NCBI GenBank assembly: GCA_024138015.1
Contig: JAMXBB010000010.1
Span: forward strand, 84,600,339-84,664,338
DNA length: 64,000 nt
Source of the DNA: Lumnitzera littorea
Taxonomy: Eukaryota; Streptophyta; Magnoliopsida; Myrtales; Combretaceae
Reading direction: 5' to 3'
In this document: in pieces, positions 36,401-47,424 of the stretch
Layout: each line of letters opens with the position of its first letter
Position numbering within the stretch: position 1 is the stretch's first letter
Notes under the pieces: generated by a model
Databases searched by the model: none
Told to the model about the DNA's origin: nothing
Seen by the model: the letters and a program-made list of their open reading frames with translations, nothing else
Made by a program: the position numbers and the translations under genes

Positions 36401-37290
36401 CAGATCACAAACTGAAGTACCTGCGCATGGTTTCTTCATTGTTGATTTCCTTATCATGTCACAGAGCCATGAAGGCCTTAATCTCCTAAGAGACCTCCAC
36501 ATCATTCTGGTCGAGTTTCCTTTGTGCTCCAGTCCAGACTAGTGGAGTCCATCAAGTCTAGAAGTGAGCCATTTGGGACAGCTCTTCTACCACAAACTTA
36601 TCCTGCTAGTTTTTCATTGACTAGTCTAAGCTCCCTAATAGTTTCTTTCCAGTGCGGTGCTAGGGGTAGCTCCACCTACTCAAATTTTTCTATAGATAAA
36701 AGTGGTTGAAGAGCTTAGGTGTAGCTCTCACTACCTAGTATTCACACAAGGTTTAGAAGGCCTTCAATAACCTTTACCCATTCGGAGGTATTTGATAGGG
36801 GTGGCAATGGTGGTCAACTCCTTCTCAAAGTCGGTGAAGGGCAAGCGCATTCTATGTTGCAAAGACTCTTCATGGACTGCAAAGTGCCTCCTTGAAAGTA
36901 AAGCCACCCTCTCATCTAGCCATGGCAATCAGACGACCAAGTTAGGGAATTCACCTATGATAAAGTTCCTTAGAACCTAGTGCACAGTTGTTTCCTTACT
37001 CTTGCTCACCCAGCTATATGGCTTCTTACTAACCTTTGGCTGGTTGTGGATGTTGATGACATTCGGTAAGTGATCACATGGGCATACATCTTGAGGGATG
37101 GCCCTTATCAATGTTGCCCTATTAAACACTTCAATCCACCTGCTTGTCTCCTTATCCACTTATGTTAGCAATGATGAAGCTTCTTTGTTCCCCTTCAAGG
37201 GGGGAGTAACAGTCCTAATGGCCTTGGAGTTTGAGGATGTTATATTACACTCACCTGAATGCATTCCTGTTTACGACATCTTGTGAAGGA
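32870..37290 (-). pseudogene. Antisense ORF of the LTR element: unknown N-domain, basic linker, coiled coil
   Basis: Minus-strand frames, read from 37290 downward, give an N-terminal globular part (IRAIPQDVCPCDHLPN near 37080; RLPFTDFEKEL near 36840), then, across the inserted solo LTR, a Lys/Pro-rich linker (NQGKAKPTKKATNPKSK near 34700), a strongly charged heptad-rich coiled coil (33705-33259) and a tail containing LEHHPDLNLDFLDWLDEL (about 33200). Removing the solo LTR with one TSD copy leaves an open frame across the joint. Many stops show decay. I do not recognise the family. The architecture resembles extra antisense ORFs of Tat-lineage gypsy elements, but no homology is proved. Confidence 0.6.
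34992..36407 (+). mobile_element. Solo LTR nested in the 8.05-kb element
   Basis: A 1416-bp AT-rich noncoding block starts TAATAAAGG and ends CAGATCA, flanked by CAAAC at 34987-34991 and 36408-36412. Its removal restores the minus-strand frame of the host ORF. A TATA-like CTATAAATA lies near 35320. The start has TA where LTRs have TG. The strand is inferred only from the TATA-like box and the text order. The family was not determined. Confidence 0.7.
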
Positions 37291-38352
37291 AGAAAGGTGA
37301 TATGAAAGTTTCAAAGAAAGCTTAATCAAAGAAGAAAGGAATTAAATCACTCAGGTTGCAATGAGAAAGCAAGATAAGAATAAATGCAAAAGATCAATTT
37401 GCACGAGTGTTAAGGGTATTTATAGGCCGAATGCTTAGGAAAGCGAATTGGCAGTTATTGGGATTCGTATAGGCACAAATCTCTTGACATGTTATCATGT
37501 AGATACATAGGGATAATTTGATCTGATGGCTGCATTTAAAATGTAAAATGTTCAAGATTGTATGCAAAGTTTGTAGAGATGTGACACCTGTTATGTTGCA
37601 TTAACTGCACCATGAAAGTGTGTGATAAAGTAAGAATTTGAAAAGTTACTGTCACAAGAAGTTTTCCTGCGGTCCCTTCGGCTTTTACATCGATAACAGA
37701 GCTCCTGCAGTACGATTGCTAAGCACGGATAGTTTAACCTTACTCGACCTTACCATCGCCTAATCGATTTGGTTAGCTTAGTTCGTCCGATGCCTGTGCA
37801 TACTCAACACCTTTACTTTGCACCCTAATTGTTTGGAGTACCCCATCTATTGAATCTTTACCTTAGCTCTAAGCATCTAGCTTAGCCCATTGAGTATTTA
37901 CCTTGGGCCACTCATTTGGCTCGGTACATGAACATTTTACTGTGACCTTGTGTAGTTTCCTTAGATCACCTCACCTTACTCTGACCCTTATGATTTAGCT
38001 TGATTCCCTTCGTGGAGTATCTCTTCTACCGAACTAAACCAAGGGCTGACTACTCAACACTCCTTGTCGACCAAGGTGGTCGGACCTCTTGTATCCTACT
38101 TCGAGGTTGGAGCACCTGGCTTGGCCCAACTAGCACTTAACCCCTAGGTTACCCAGCTTGAACATTTTAGCCTTAGCCTTTCGCCAGTATGGACTCTAGC
38201 CACATCATGTTAGCACTTTTACTGTGATGTCAGCGTGGCAGGATTGTTTACATGTCGCCTAGCCAACATGAGCACTTTAGGACTAGATCGACCATGCACT
38301 TGAGAAGCTCATCTTTTTCCTCTCTTTTCCTCCATAATGGAATTGAGATCGT
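37291..38352. other. Noncoding part of the 8.05-kb element
   Basis: This lies between the start of the antisense ORF and the polypurine tract. It contains recurring short words around CTTAGC, CCTTAC and GCACTT but no open frame. It would hold the promoter of the antisense ORF if there is one. Confidence 0.5.
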
Positions 38353-38375
38353 TGGGGGGTAGGGGTAGGAGTGAG
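38353..38375 (+). other. Polypurine tract of the 8.05-kb element
   Basis: A G-rich purine run with two T interruptions ends exactly where the right LTR begins, which sets the plus orientation of the element. Confidence 0.75.
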
Positions 38376-38920
38376 CATTGATGGGGTCTTCTGGACATGG
38401 ATTCCTCAGGCCTATGCTAACCGAATTGGGCTTATGTCCTAAGCCATGCCTCTTTAGATTTGGCCTCCCTATCCTTGTAGCCGACCTCAACTCAGGCCCA
38501 TTATATAGCCTGCTCGACTACAATAGTCACCAATAGTTAAAAGGCTGTGGATAAGGCCAAGCAACCAAGTTAACAATTGCATCTTATATATGCGGACCAC
38601 GTCAGACCTTGTAACTCTACTACCTATTACTTTTGAATGTAGCTTCTGCCCACTAACTTCTCTCTAATTATCGGCTCCACTCCTTAATAAATACAAGACT
38701 ACCATTTGACGGTATACCACCTAATACTTTAAGCACCTGAGCTTTATACTACTTCTTAGTATTTTAGCTACCTCTCTCCACACATTACTAATTTAAGCAT
38801 CGAAGTGGTTACACTAGCTAACACTCTAGTACCCTTCACTGGTTCTTGTTTTATAGACTCAATCGATAGTGTAAAGCTCAATCTCAGTTAATCTCTATTG
38901 ACCAAAACCCAAAGACGACA
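38376..38920 (+). repeat. 3' LTR of the 8.05-kb element
   Basis: It aligns with 30870-31415 throughout, ends AAAGACGACA and is followed by AACCC. The first two bases are CA instead of TG, a decayed terminus. Confidence 0.87.
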
Positions 38921-39225
38921 AACCCCACTAACCAATCATCCTCTAGCCTCACTTTAGCATGAATGTAGTGCTGTCTTGCATCTAAGATGCTCATCTCTAC
39001 ATCTTTAGCCGATTATAGAGTGAGTCCTCCAGTTGTACCTATTAGAGAAACATAATAAAACCTAAAATATCTCAACCTTCTTCTTATTCCATCAACACAT
39101 TGATTATTATTTTTTGTTTCCATAATGAACAAGATGCTAGGATTGTATATTTTGATAAGCCTAAAAAGATTGTGAATTGTCAAAGACGAGCCTAACCCTT
39201 GATAGTTCGAACTTATGATGATCAT
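38921..39225 (-). pseudogene. LINE piece 1a: endonuclease N-terminal part (ORF2 start)
   Basis: The minus strand begins MIIISSNYQGLGS at 39225, matching the MxxxSWNxRGLG start of plant L1 endonucleases, followed by ILFIMETK, which carries the catalytic Glu, and GGLTL. The Asn of the SWN motif is kept and the Trp is Ser. The frame is cut at 38921 by the LTR element and continues in register at 30864. Confidence 0.88.
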
Positions 39226-39263
39226 GGCTGCGTTATGGTTGTTGAATGCTAGTCACTACCACC

Positions 39264-40729
39264 TTAACAAAAGCTATCCATACCATCTTTCACTTTTACT
39301 TCAACCAAGTTAAGGTCATCCATAACAGCTTCAGGTTTAATCGTACCTTTCTTGCCCCTTTTTGAAACCACTCCTCTACTCTTAACTACTAAAGCCTTTC
39401 CCATATTAAAAGATCCAGCTACATCAACATTAAAAGGTTTATCATCTAAGCACAATTTCCTTGAGACCCTTTCCCCTTCAAATGAACTCTTGCACTTAAT
39501 GTGCAGATTTTATAATGCCTTAACCATTATTAGAGGAACTTCCTTCTCTACTCTACTCCTCCCCCTCCACTATTGCTTCCTACTCATACTCTTTAGGTGG
39601 CATTTCCACATAATAGATTGAAGGAGACTTTACCTCAACAGGTTGTACTATCGGAGTTTTAGAAGAGAATGGGTTAACTAAGGTCAATTCCTTTAAGCGT
39701 GACAGGTTTCTAATTGGGCAAATTGAGGTATTTGGGGTTGCAATTATGCTCGATTCTAGGTTTGAAATAGGTTTTGTTACTGAAATGGGATTCAAGGGTG
39801 GTGAGATAAGAGAATTTGGAATAGTTGAAGTTAAAATCTTAGATTTATGTGAAGGAGTTATGGGAGTAAGTGTTTGAGTGTAGTTAGAAACAATGTGAGA
39901 CTTCAAGGGATTCTAAGGCAAAGAGTTTGGATTGTTACCACTAGAGTCTGCTTGCTAACTTCCTTTACCATTCCCCATTTATACTCCCTTTAACCAAAAG
40001 CCATCATGTACCCCTTGTAGCTCTTAAGTTTGGCCCAAAACCCCCATTAGAACCCTCCTTCTATATGCATTATTTAGCATAATGGCTAAGTTTTTCATAA
40101 GTAAAGCAGAAATCTAGTAATAGTTCATATCTAAAATGCACTTTATATCTTCATTCGATCCTTTACTCACCCCCATTTCCTTCTTTAGCAGCACCTTGAC
40201 ATTAATAGTACCCTTAACATGAAGAAAGCCCCTTCTATCTCCATTATGTAATTTTATGGGTTCCACATCAACTAATTTGCCCAAAAAAGACCCTATTATC
40301 TTAGCATTAAGCATATTCATTTGATCCAATTTTAGCCCATGTATCTAAACATGGTGAGTGGCTTCATTCAGATTAATTTCGTCAAGATTACAGTCATTAG
40401 TCCACTCCTTTAACAAAAAAATGCCCCATTAAAGCCTAAGAACCTTCAACTAAGATTGCTCCCATCATATGGAAAGAACTAAAAGCTACTAAGAATTTGT
40501 TGGTGCTTACTATAGTAAAGTTTACCTCCCTAAATGATGCCTAAGCCTTCCTTAAAATATCTATTACTATTGGATTCTTAAGAGCAACATCCGCCACTAC
40601 CCTACCCACCAACAAAAAGTCCTTAGTTTTAGGTGAATTAGTAATATCTAATGTTAAACATTCATCATCACCATCTTGTTCCTGATCTTGCCATACCATA
40701 GGCTTTTATCCAATGTTAAGAGAATCCAT
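39264..40729 (-). pseudogene. LINE ORF1 (DUF4283 / zinc-knuckle-like)
   Basis: A minus-strand frame opens at the ATG at 40729. Its N-terminal part carries LVGRVVADVA and later GAILVEG, as in the DUF4283 region of plant L1 ORF1. At about 40329-40114, MLNAKIIGSFLGKLVDVEP matches the domain between DUF4283 and the zinc knuckle. The C-terminal third is Ser/Thr/Pro-rich (about 39900-39600) and basic. ORF1 proteins bind LINE RNA. Several stops interrupt the frame. Confidence 0.78.
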
Positions 40730-41280
40730 CGTAGTCTTGTTCCATAAGAAAGAAACCTTAAATGAATGACAAACTAAGCACAAAGGACAAGTAATAACTA
40801 ACGAGGACGGGGACCAACTAAGAGAAATAGACGAGTTGTATAATAGAAGTGATATATACGAAAATCATAATTTGATTGCAGATCTAATGCTTATGATTTT
40901 GTTTGCAAAATGTAGTTAACAAATTGAATGCATAAGAATAATGAGGATAGTAACAATGATAGAGAAGATGGGAGAGACAACCTTCAATCAAAGTGTAAGG
41001 GTAATGTAGAAACAACAGATGCAGAAATGTATAGAAAAATGAAATGAGAGATGCAAACAAATTGAAGCTAAAGTGTGTTTTGATTTTCCTTTTAAGAGAG
41101 AGAATAAAGCAAAACGATTTTTTTTTTATGGAATTAGCCAAAAAGCAATAATGATTGTATGAAAATGATGTGTAATGATGGGAATCTCAGTTTGTTAAAG
41201 GAAAGAGAATATAAGCAATCATAAGCATGATGTGTAGAAAAAGCTAATAAACCAAACATAATACGTACAGGAAAACTCTC

Positions 41281-41322
<42 letters not shown>

Positions 41323-41342
41323 TTTGTATAGTTGAGTGGTTT
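40730..41342 (-). other. LINE 5' untranslated region
   Basis: The stretch between the ORF1 start and the 5' target duplication has no frame of note. It contains a perfect (GA)n run at about 41283-41319, i.e. (CT)n in LINE orientation, close to the 5' end of the element. Confidence 0.65.
41283..41319. repeat. (GA)n microsatellite
   Basis: An uninterrupted dinucleotide run about 23 bp from the LINE 5' terminus. Confidence 0.9.
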
Positions 41343-41399
41343 CAAATCTATATAGCTATACTCCATTATAATTTGGCAAAAGTATTATATAGGAAATAT

Positions 41400-44300
41400 G
41401 GGATAAATTTAGTATGAGTACTTGAACTTTTATATATATATTTTTTATTTTAGTACTTAAACTTCAAACTTGTTCATTTGAGTACCTTACTTTTTAAATG
41501 AGAAAAATTGGCATCTTCATAATAACGGTTGTTATTATAAAATGGTAGAATGATAATATAAGTACATTAACTTTCATTTTATTTTCATTCTAGTGCTCAA
41601 ACTTTATTTTTTATTTTGTTTTAGTACTTCAATTTTTTAAAATAAAACAAATAAATATTCTTTATAACGGTCATTATATGAGCTCTGTACTTAGTAATTA
41701 GAGATCAAGTGAATAAATTTAGGGTATTGGTAAAATTAATTTGATTAATCTAGAAATTTATGTCTATGCTTAGGACATTAGACGAAGAGACCTTGTAGGC
41801 CCAGATATTAAAAATACAATAAAATATTAATAATATAGCTAAAATAGTACAATTTAACTATATTAAATATTAATTATCATAATCACATAAAATAGGTTTT
41901 ATTAATTTGTAAATTTTTAGAGATAAGTTATATATGTAATAAAATTTATTTGGGACATAAAATAACATATATAATATATAAGTATGCATCATGTGTAATT
42001 TTTAAAGATGTACGTATACCCGTACATATCTAAAATACCCTGATATATGCGATTTAAGCTAAAATGACAAAAGAAAATTAATAAAAATAACTAAAAAATT
42101 ATAAAAACATTCACGGCAATTGGGATTAATTTTTTAAGGTGTGTGGAAGGCCATGGACAGCTGTAGGTGTGATAGTTTAAGAGAATTATGCAATAATGAG
42201 TTGAATACTTAAAAGGATTTGTAATGATGAGAGAGAAGAAATCCATTTCATGCAAGAACAACCCCAAAATTTTAGAAAAATCCTCTCTACTACATACTAT
42301 AATCAAGTGAGGAGTTAGGAAAAATCAGATTACGTTAGGTTGATTAAAAAAAAAATAACAAAAATCTATGTATGGTGTGAGAGTTTAGTGTTTTGTTGAA
42401 GTAAAGAGGAGCTGAGAGTCAACTGACCACCCCACCATAAGGAGTAGCTAGTAACTAGAATTGCCGACAAGAGGGTGGTCATTGTTGGTGGCCGAAGCTA
42501 GGATTTTCGGTAAGGTCCATTTTGAGCTGATTTTAGGAAAATTATTAAAAATATCAAAATTACCTAGAAAATTATGAAAAAAAATTATTCTTACATATTT
42601 TTGTGTATAGAATCTAGGAAAAATATCAATTTATATAAATTTAATAGCTAATATATACGTCCTTAAGAAATTGACAAAATTAGATAATTTTCGAAGTTGA
42701 AATAAATTAGGTTATTAATGTAGTTTCCACTTCAAATTTTTTCTACAAACTATCCTAAGTTAATACTAAATTGCTATGTCCAAGTTTTTCAAGATGTTAT
42801 TTTTCATATTTTTATTTGATTTTAAGCTAAAATGATGCTTAAAATAGTGTAATTTAGTGAAAATAATGTGTTTCCTTTGATAATCCCATTTAGCTACTGA
42901 GTTTGAATCACATAAAGAGTATGGGTATTGTTCTAGAGTGATGGGAATCAATTGTTATAGTAAGGGGTTAAGAGAAGATGGTAGTAAGCCTTAAATAAGT
43001 AAAGTTGGTATTTGACCAATTTAGATAATTTGATATAATTGATGACTTGTGATGGAATAAATGAAGTTACGAAAAGTAATAAGAACTAAGGAAAGGGTGT
43101 TTGGAGTATCATTGTTGATTTTCATTTGATGTTATGATTATAACTTAAAAAAAAGTTAGTAAATTAGCTAAAATTAAGACTTTTGGTTATGAGCAGAAGA
43201 TGATTTAGAGGCCTTTAGTAATGAATAATGCATTAAGTTGATACTTAGAGGATAGGTTAGAGGCAAAAATTCTTAAGTAAATGTGAAAATAAGGGAAGCA
43301 GATGATTAGTTTGAGGATGATGTTATTAAAACTCCTATAGAAAATAAGGTTAGAGGATAGCCTCGAGGATTTTTGAATAGAAAGTTTAACTTAGAGAAGT
43401 TTAGAGGCTATCTCAGAGGATAAAATTGGTATAATGAATAACCCTAATTAGCGTAGAGATAAACTTAGAGGATTTTCGATTAAAGGAATTTATTATGAAT
43501 TCACTTAAAACCAAACTCAGAAGATTTTTGGATTAATGAAAAGTATTATAAAACTTCTTAGAACCAAACTTAGAGGATTTTAATCAAAGAAAACCACTAT
43601 AAATCTACTTAGATGAAGCTTTGAGGATTTGGTTGATTAGGGTAATTTGTAAAATTCATTAATTGGTCAAGAAATCTTGATTTTTAGGTGAAATTAACTT
43701 AAGAAATTTACGACTAAACAATCAAAAACATATAAAACCAACTAATGATTATGGAATTAAGGCTTGAAAACTAATTTATTGTATATTTCTAGGAGCAATT
43801 GAAAAATAAGGAGGCAACTGTCAGGAATGGGGTGCTTGTAAACCTAGATAAGTTGGGATCTATGCTTAGTGGCATATTGAAGCATCATGTTAAGGTATTT
43901 GGAGGAGTAAGAATGCTTGTTTATGGTTGTAATTAGATTGTGTATGTCCGTACCATGTGTGTACTTGTGATACTGAGTGGTGATTGGGAGTTGAACTCTG
44001 AGTGCTACTTTTTTGTTTGATATATCATGTCTTGTATGTATGAACTTGGTTGCTCACCTCATAAACTAGACTAATCTTGAATTGATTAAAGACCTAACCT
44101 GACATTCACGATAACCCAATAAGAGTAATGATTAGGTTATCAGACTAAATACCAATACTTCGATGAGGATAGTAGAAACGATCATTTTCCCACTCTTAGT
44201 CAAACTAAGCGACAGGAGAGGAGGTTGTGACAAGATTGAGAACCATGGTTCAAATGTTGTCTAAGGAGGAGAAGTGTCTCTATTGCACAAGCTTGGATTT

Positions 44301-45141
44301 AGTTTGATAATGTCACGTTGAAACTCTTCAAAATCTAGGTTAGAGTGGACGGAATTACTCTAACTTCACAATGGACCGGTTAAACATTGTGAGATTCTAT
44401 ATCATTTGTCTGTTGCATTTGCATTTAAATTAATGATTGGACAATCATCCTTGTTAATGTACTCTTATTACTTCACCCATTCTTATTGAGCTAGTATAAC
44501 TCACATTCTTATAGATTGTTTTGCAAGTGCAGAGTAATACAAGAAGATGCCTCGTTACACTTATCTACAAGTTAGTTTCAATAGGTTTGGGAGTGAAGTG
44601 AAGAAGTTTAATGAACGGAACAAAGCCTAAGTCTCTTTTGTTTTTCTTTTGTAGGAGGATCATAAAGTCTTCTTGGGAGACTTTATAATCTTTGCTGGCT
44701 AGCTGTTATATATATAGATATATGTAATGTATTTCTACTATGGAGATGTAAAGTTTCTTTTGGAAACTTTGGACTTTTAATGTATATAAAGTAATGTATT
44801 GAACTAATTTATCTATAAGTATAAGTATATATATGTTGTAAAGTATTGCTCCATAGGCTTTATATACTACAGGTGCTCATTTGACTGCTTTAAGCTGGTT
44901 GAGTTATCGTTTGCCTCGTGTAAACTATACCTATGTTAGCAACTAAGGGATACCTTATACCTTAAGTTGGTTTACACAGCGGGACTATTACGACTACTCG
45001 AGTTTAGGGTGTGATAAATTATAATAGAGAAACTAATTTATCTCATTTAAAAAGTTGGAATACTAAAATGAATAAGTTCAAAGTTTAGGTGCTAAAATGA
45101 AAAAAATATAAAAGTTTGGGTATTTCTAATGCTTTTATCCC
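41400..45141. mobile_element. MITE-like inverted-repeat element, split by an LTR-like insertion
   Basis: About 100 bp at the left end (from GGGATAAA at 41400, through ACTTGAACTTTT and TTTTTAAATGAG near 41500) recurs in reverse complement at 45025-45141 (CTCATTTAAAAA..., AAAAGTTTGGG, TTTATCCC). Without the insertion at 41701-45016 the element is about 425 bp. Repeats of this AGTACTTGAACTTT type are common in plant genomes. No clear TSD was identified. Confidence 0.65.
41701..45016 (-). mobile_element. 3.3-kb LTR-like copy 1 (probably solo LTR, Tekay/Del-like)
   Basis: It matches 52736-55997 over its whole length in the same orientation and has no coding frame. Flanking AATTA (41696-41700 and 45017-45021) is a candidate TSD. 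The minus-strand start (TATCACACCC, then AGTCGTAATAGTCCC) resembles the start of the solo LTR at 26488 and of the copy ending at 55997 (TGTTACACCCC). I therefore read it as a long solo LTR of a Tekay/Del-type gypsy element. The left end lacks a clean TG, so the boundary is approximate. Confidence 0.65.
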
Positions 45142-46492
45142 TAAGAGATCTTACAATTTAAATTTATGTTCATATCTAAACTATAGAAAGAAACTTAGTA
45201 GAGTAAGTCTTGATGATCTGCTATTTATTTGTTGCCTAAATTTCTTTTAATGATATTTGAGTGGAAATAATTTCAAATTAAAAAGTAGTGTCTTATTAGA
45301 AATACAATTTTCACTTTTTCAACATGTGATATTTGATTGTTTGGGCTCAACATGTGAAGTAGAGTTGTTTTGGAAGATGTACCAAATAGACCTTGCTATT
45401 TGAATTCAAGATAAATCTATTTAAAGTTGTATTGAGAATCAATTAATTGACTAGTTCTATACTGTTTGGTCCAATTTTGCGTAGTTTTTCCACTTTGATA
45501 CATGATTTTGCTTTGCCTAAATTAGGTCTAAAGTTTTTGATTTAGAGTCTTATAAGTTGTTCTATTGTTTTTGCAGGTTCGAAAAAACTAATTAGTTTAT
45601 TCATTAGCTCCTTTTCGTATAGAAAAATCTAATGTCTAATTACTAAGTCAGGATAATAGTGGGATTAAAACTATGACTAGAGTTACGGTGGCATATATTG
45701 TTAGAAACATCCTAAGAGTTGATGCAAATTTTTTTATAACATATAGTTTTGAAAACTCTTTTATTTTTCATATCTCAACTTTTTATGATATCATTAATGC
45801 ATTTCCATTATTTTTTTAACATATTTAATATAATTTCGTAAGCTTTGACCTTTTATCTTTTAATGTAGCAAATTATTTCAAACTATTTAAGTAATTTCAA
45901 AATTGATACTATATAACAAGAAGTTATTATTTATATTGCTTAGATAATTTGTTTATGCGTTTTCTTGATAATACATAAAATATTAAATTATATTTACCTT
46001 TATTATTTTAAATAAATTATAATCATTATTCAAACTTTTATTCACATATTGCATGGGCTCTTTAAGCTATGCATTTACTGGGTTTGATGTATGGATTAGG
46101 ATTAAGGTTTGCATTTGGTTCAAGAATTTAATTTATAACCACACAAATTGGACATCTATGGTTCTTTTTATTTTATTGGAACTCAAATTAAATGAACAAG
46201 AGTTTTAAGACTTACTTGTATAGTTATTGCTGAGGTGCTTCTCTGTCTTATTACAGCAAGTGTTCTTTTATTGGAGCAAGTTATGCGAAGGGAATATTGC
46301 TTAGGATGAGCTTTTTGTGTTTCTTATGGCTTTTAAAAGTTGCTATGTATTTTTATTAACTATTTTATTAGAGGTTATAAGTAAATTTTATTTTTCTATT
46401 TCGACTTGTCAAATTTATCTCTTTTATTTGGAAAGTAATAAATTTTGTTTAAGGAGTTAAGGAAATTTGGATATAGAATCATGAGGGAAGGG
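45142..46492. other. Intergenic DNA without recognised content
   Basis: AT-rich, no coding frame or clear element ends. A purine run GAGGGAAGGG lies directly before the next LTR. Confidence 0.5.
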
Positions 46493-46904
46493 TGTAGACA
46501 CCCTAGTTTTACCCCCTATAATTTTAGAGTTTTTTTTTTTAGAATAGGAAAAAGGGGTCCTAATTTAGAAAAAAATACAAAAAATAGAAAATTCAGAAAA
46601 AAAAAATAAAAAATATAGAAAATTTAGTAAAACACAAAAAATAAAAAAACTTAGAAAATATACAAAAAAATGAAAATTTTAAAAAAAGAGAGAAAAAAAA
46701 TAGAAAGATAGATCTTTTTAGAAAATAGAACGTTTTAAGTAAAATAGATTCTTAGGCATATAAAATATTTTTAGGAAAGTAGTTTCTTAAGGAAAAAAGA
46801 TTTTAAAATTAAATTGAGTCAATAAGCATATTAATTTAATTTAGTGGTTTTTTTTTTTTTACTTGAGATTATTATAGGTTATATGCATTTTAGTTATAAG
46901 ACAT

Positions 46905-47020
46905 AACAGGGCATGGGCTAGTAGCCTAACTAGTACTATACTTAGTCTTGAATATTGGTTAAAGTGAAGAGTCGAGGGTTCAAATCTCACTGACACATAT
47001 GTGCCTTTTATTTTTTTTCA
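46905..47020 (+). repeat. tRNA-like (SINE-like) sequence
   Basis: A-box-like GGGCTAGTAGCCTAACTAG is followed about 50 bp later by GGTTCAAATC, a good B-box match, in GAGGGTTCAAATCTC context. No tRNA cloverleaf could be folded by eye, so this is at best a decayed tRNA-derived element or an RNA polymerase III-like motif pair within the LTR. Confidence 0.35.
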
Positions 47021-47416
47021 TCTCTTAACGGGACATGTGGAATATACCTATTGGGCCGCGTATAGTGATTGGGATACGTGGCAACTTCTTGCTTATCCAC
47101 GTGGTTGACGTGGTGTGATGTCAGTGTTTTTCTTCCCTTTCCTTCTTCTTCTATTCCTTTCTTACGCAAACCTAGCTCACCCCCCCTCATTATGGCTTGA
47201 TTTTTCACGTGATTTCCACTCATACACACATGATATCATGGTATAATCTTATCGTACATAGCATACTATGCATAGAAGCCAAAAAATCTGTCTAAATTCA
47301 CCAAAATAGCTAATCAAATCGGCTTTGAAAATTTGAAAAAAACTTGAAATCCGAGATGCTCTATTATTTCTAATTCGCCCATTGTTTGTTTCCATGTTTG
47401 TTCAGGACTTAGTAAG

Positions 47417-47424
47417 TATAAATA
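47417..47424 (+). promoter_or_regulatory. TATA box of the long LTR
   Basis: TATAAATA is followed by a C/T-rich leader (ACACTCTTACACCC, then CTCTCTCTTTCTC), the arrangement seen at LTR transcription starts. Confidence 0.55.

Larger units (their letters stand above)
30870..38920 (+). mobile_element. 8.05-kb LTR retrotransposon (Tat-like), no gag-pol, antisense ORF
   Basis: LTRs of about 545 bp lie at 30870-31415 and 38376-38920, with TSD AACCC at 30865-30869 and 38921-38925. A G-rich PPT precedes the right LTR and a degenerate PBS follows the left one, so the element reads on the plus strand. No gag, protease, integrase or RT frame was found. The interior holds a 750-bp inverted repeat, a 92-bp tandem array, the remains of one long minus-strand ORF and an inserted solo LTR (34992-36407). 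An antisense extra ORF near the 3' LTR is a known trait of Tat-lineage gypsy elements, which suggests a non-autonomous derivative of that lineage. Confidence 0.88.
21638..41342 (-). mobile_element. L1-clade LINE, split into three by two LTR elements
   Basis: The LINE reads on the minus strand: 5' end at about 41342, ORF1, endonuclease, RT, zf-RVT, RNase H, 3' end at 21638. It is flanked by an 18-bp duplication with one mismatch (CAAATCTATATA[A/G]CTATA at 21620-21637 and 41343-41360). Without the insertions at 22638-28250 and 30870-38920 it is about 6 kb, a normal plant L1 length. Both removals, keeping one TSD copy, restore the reading frame across the joint, in the endonuclease domain and just before zf-RVT. 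The 3' tail is a (TA)n-rich run rather than clean poly-A. Numerous stops make it inactive. Confidence 0.9.

Noticed and set aside
46481..46492. Purine run before the LTR at 46493 as a polypurine tract
   Set aside because: It would make the LTR a 3' LTR, but a PBS follows the same LTR at 50493. With no upstream partner the run is probably coincidental.
46905..47020. Functional tRNA gene
   Set aside because: No paired acceptor or anticodon stem could be formed by eye, and the T-arm is weak.
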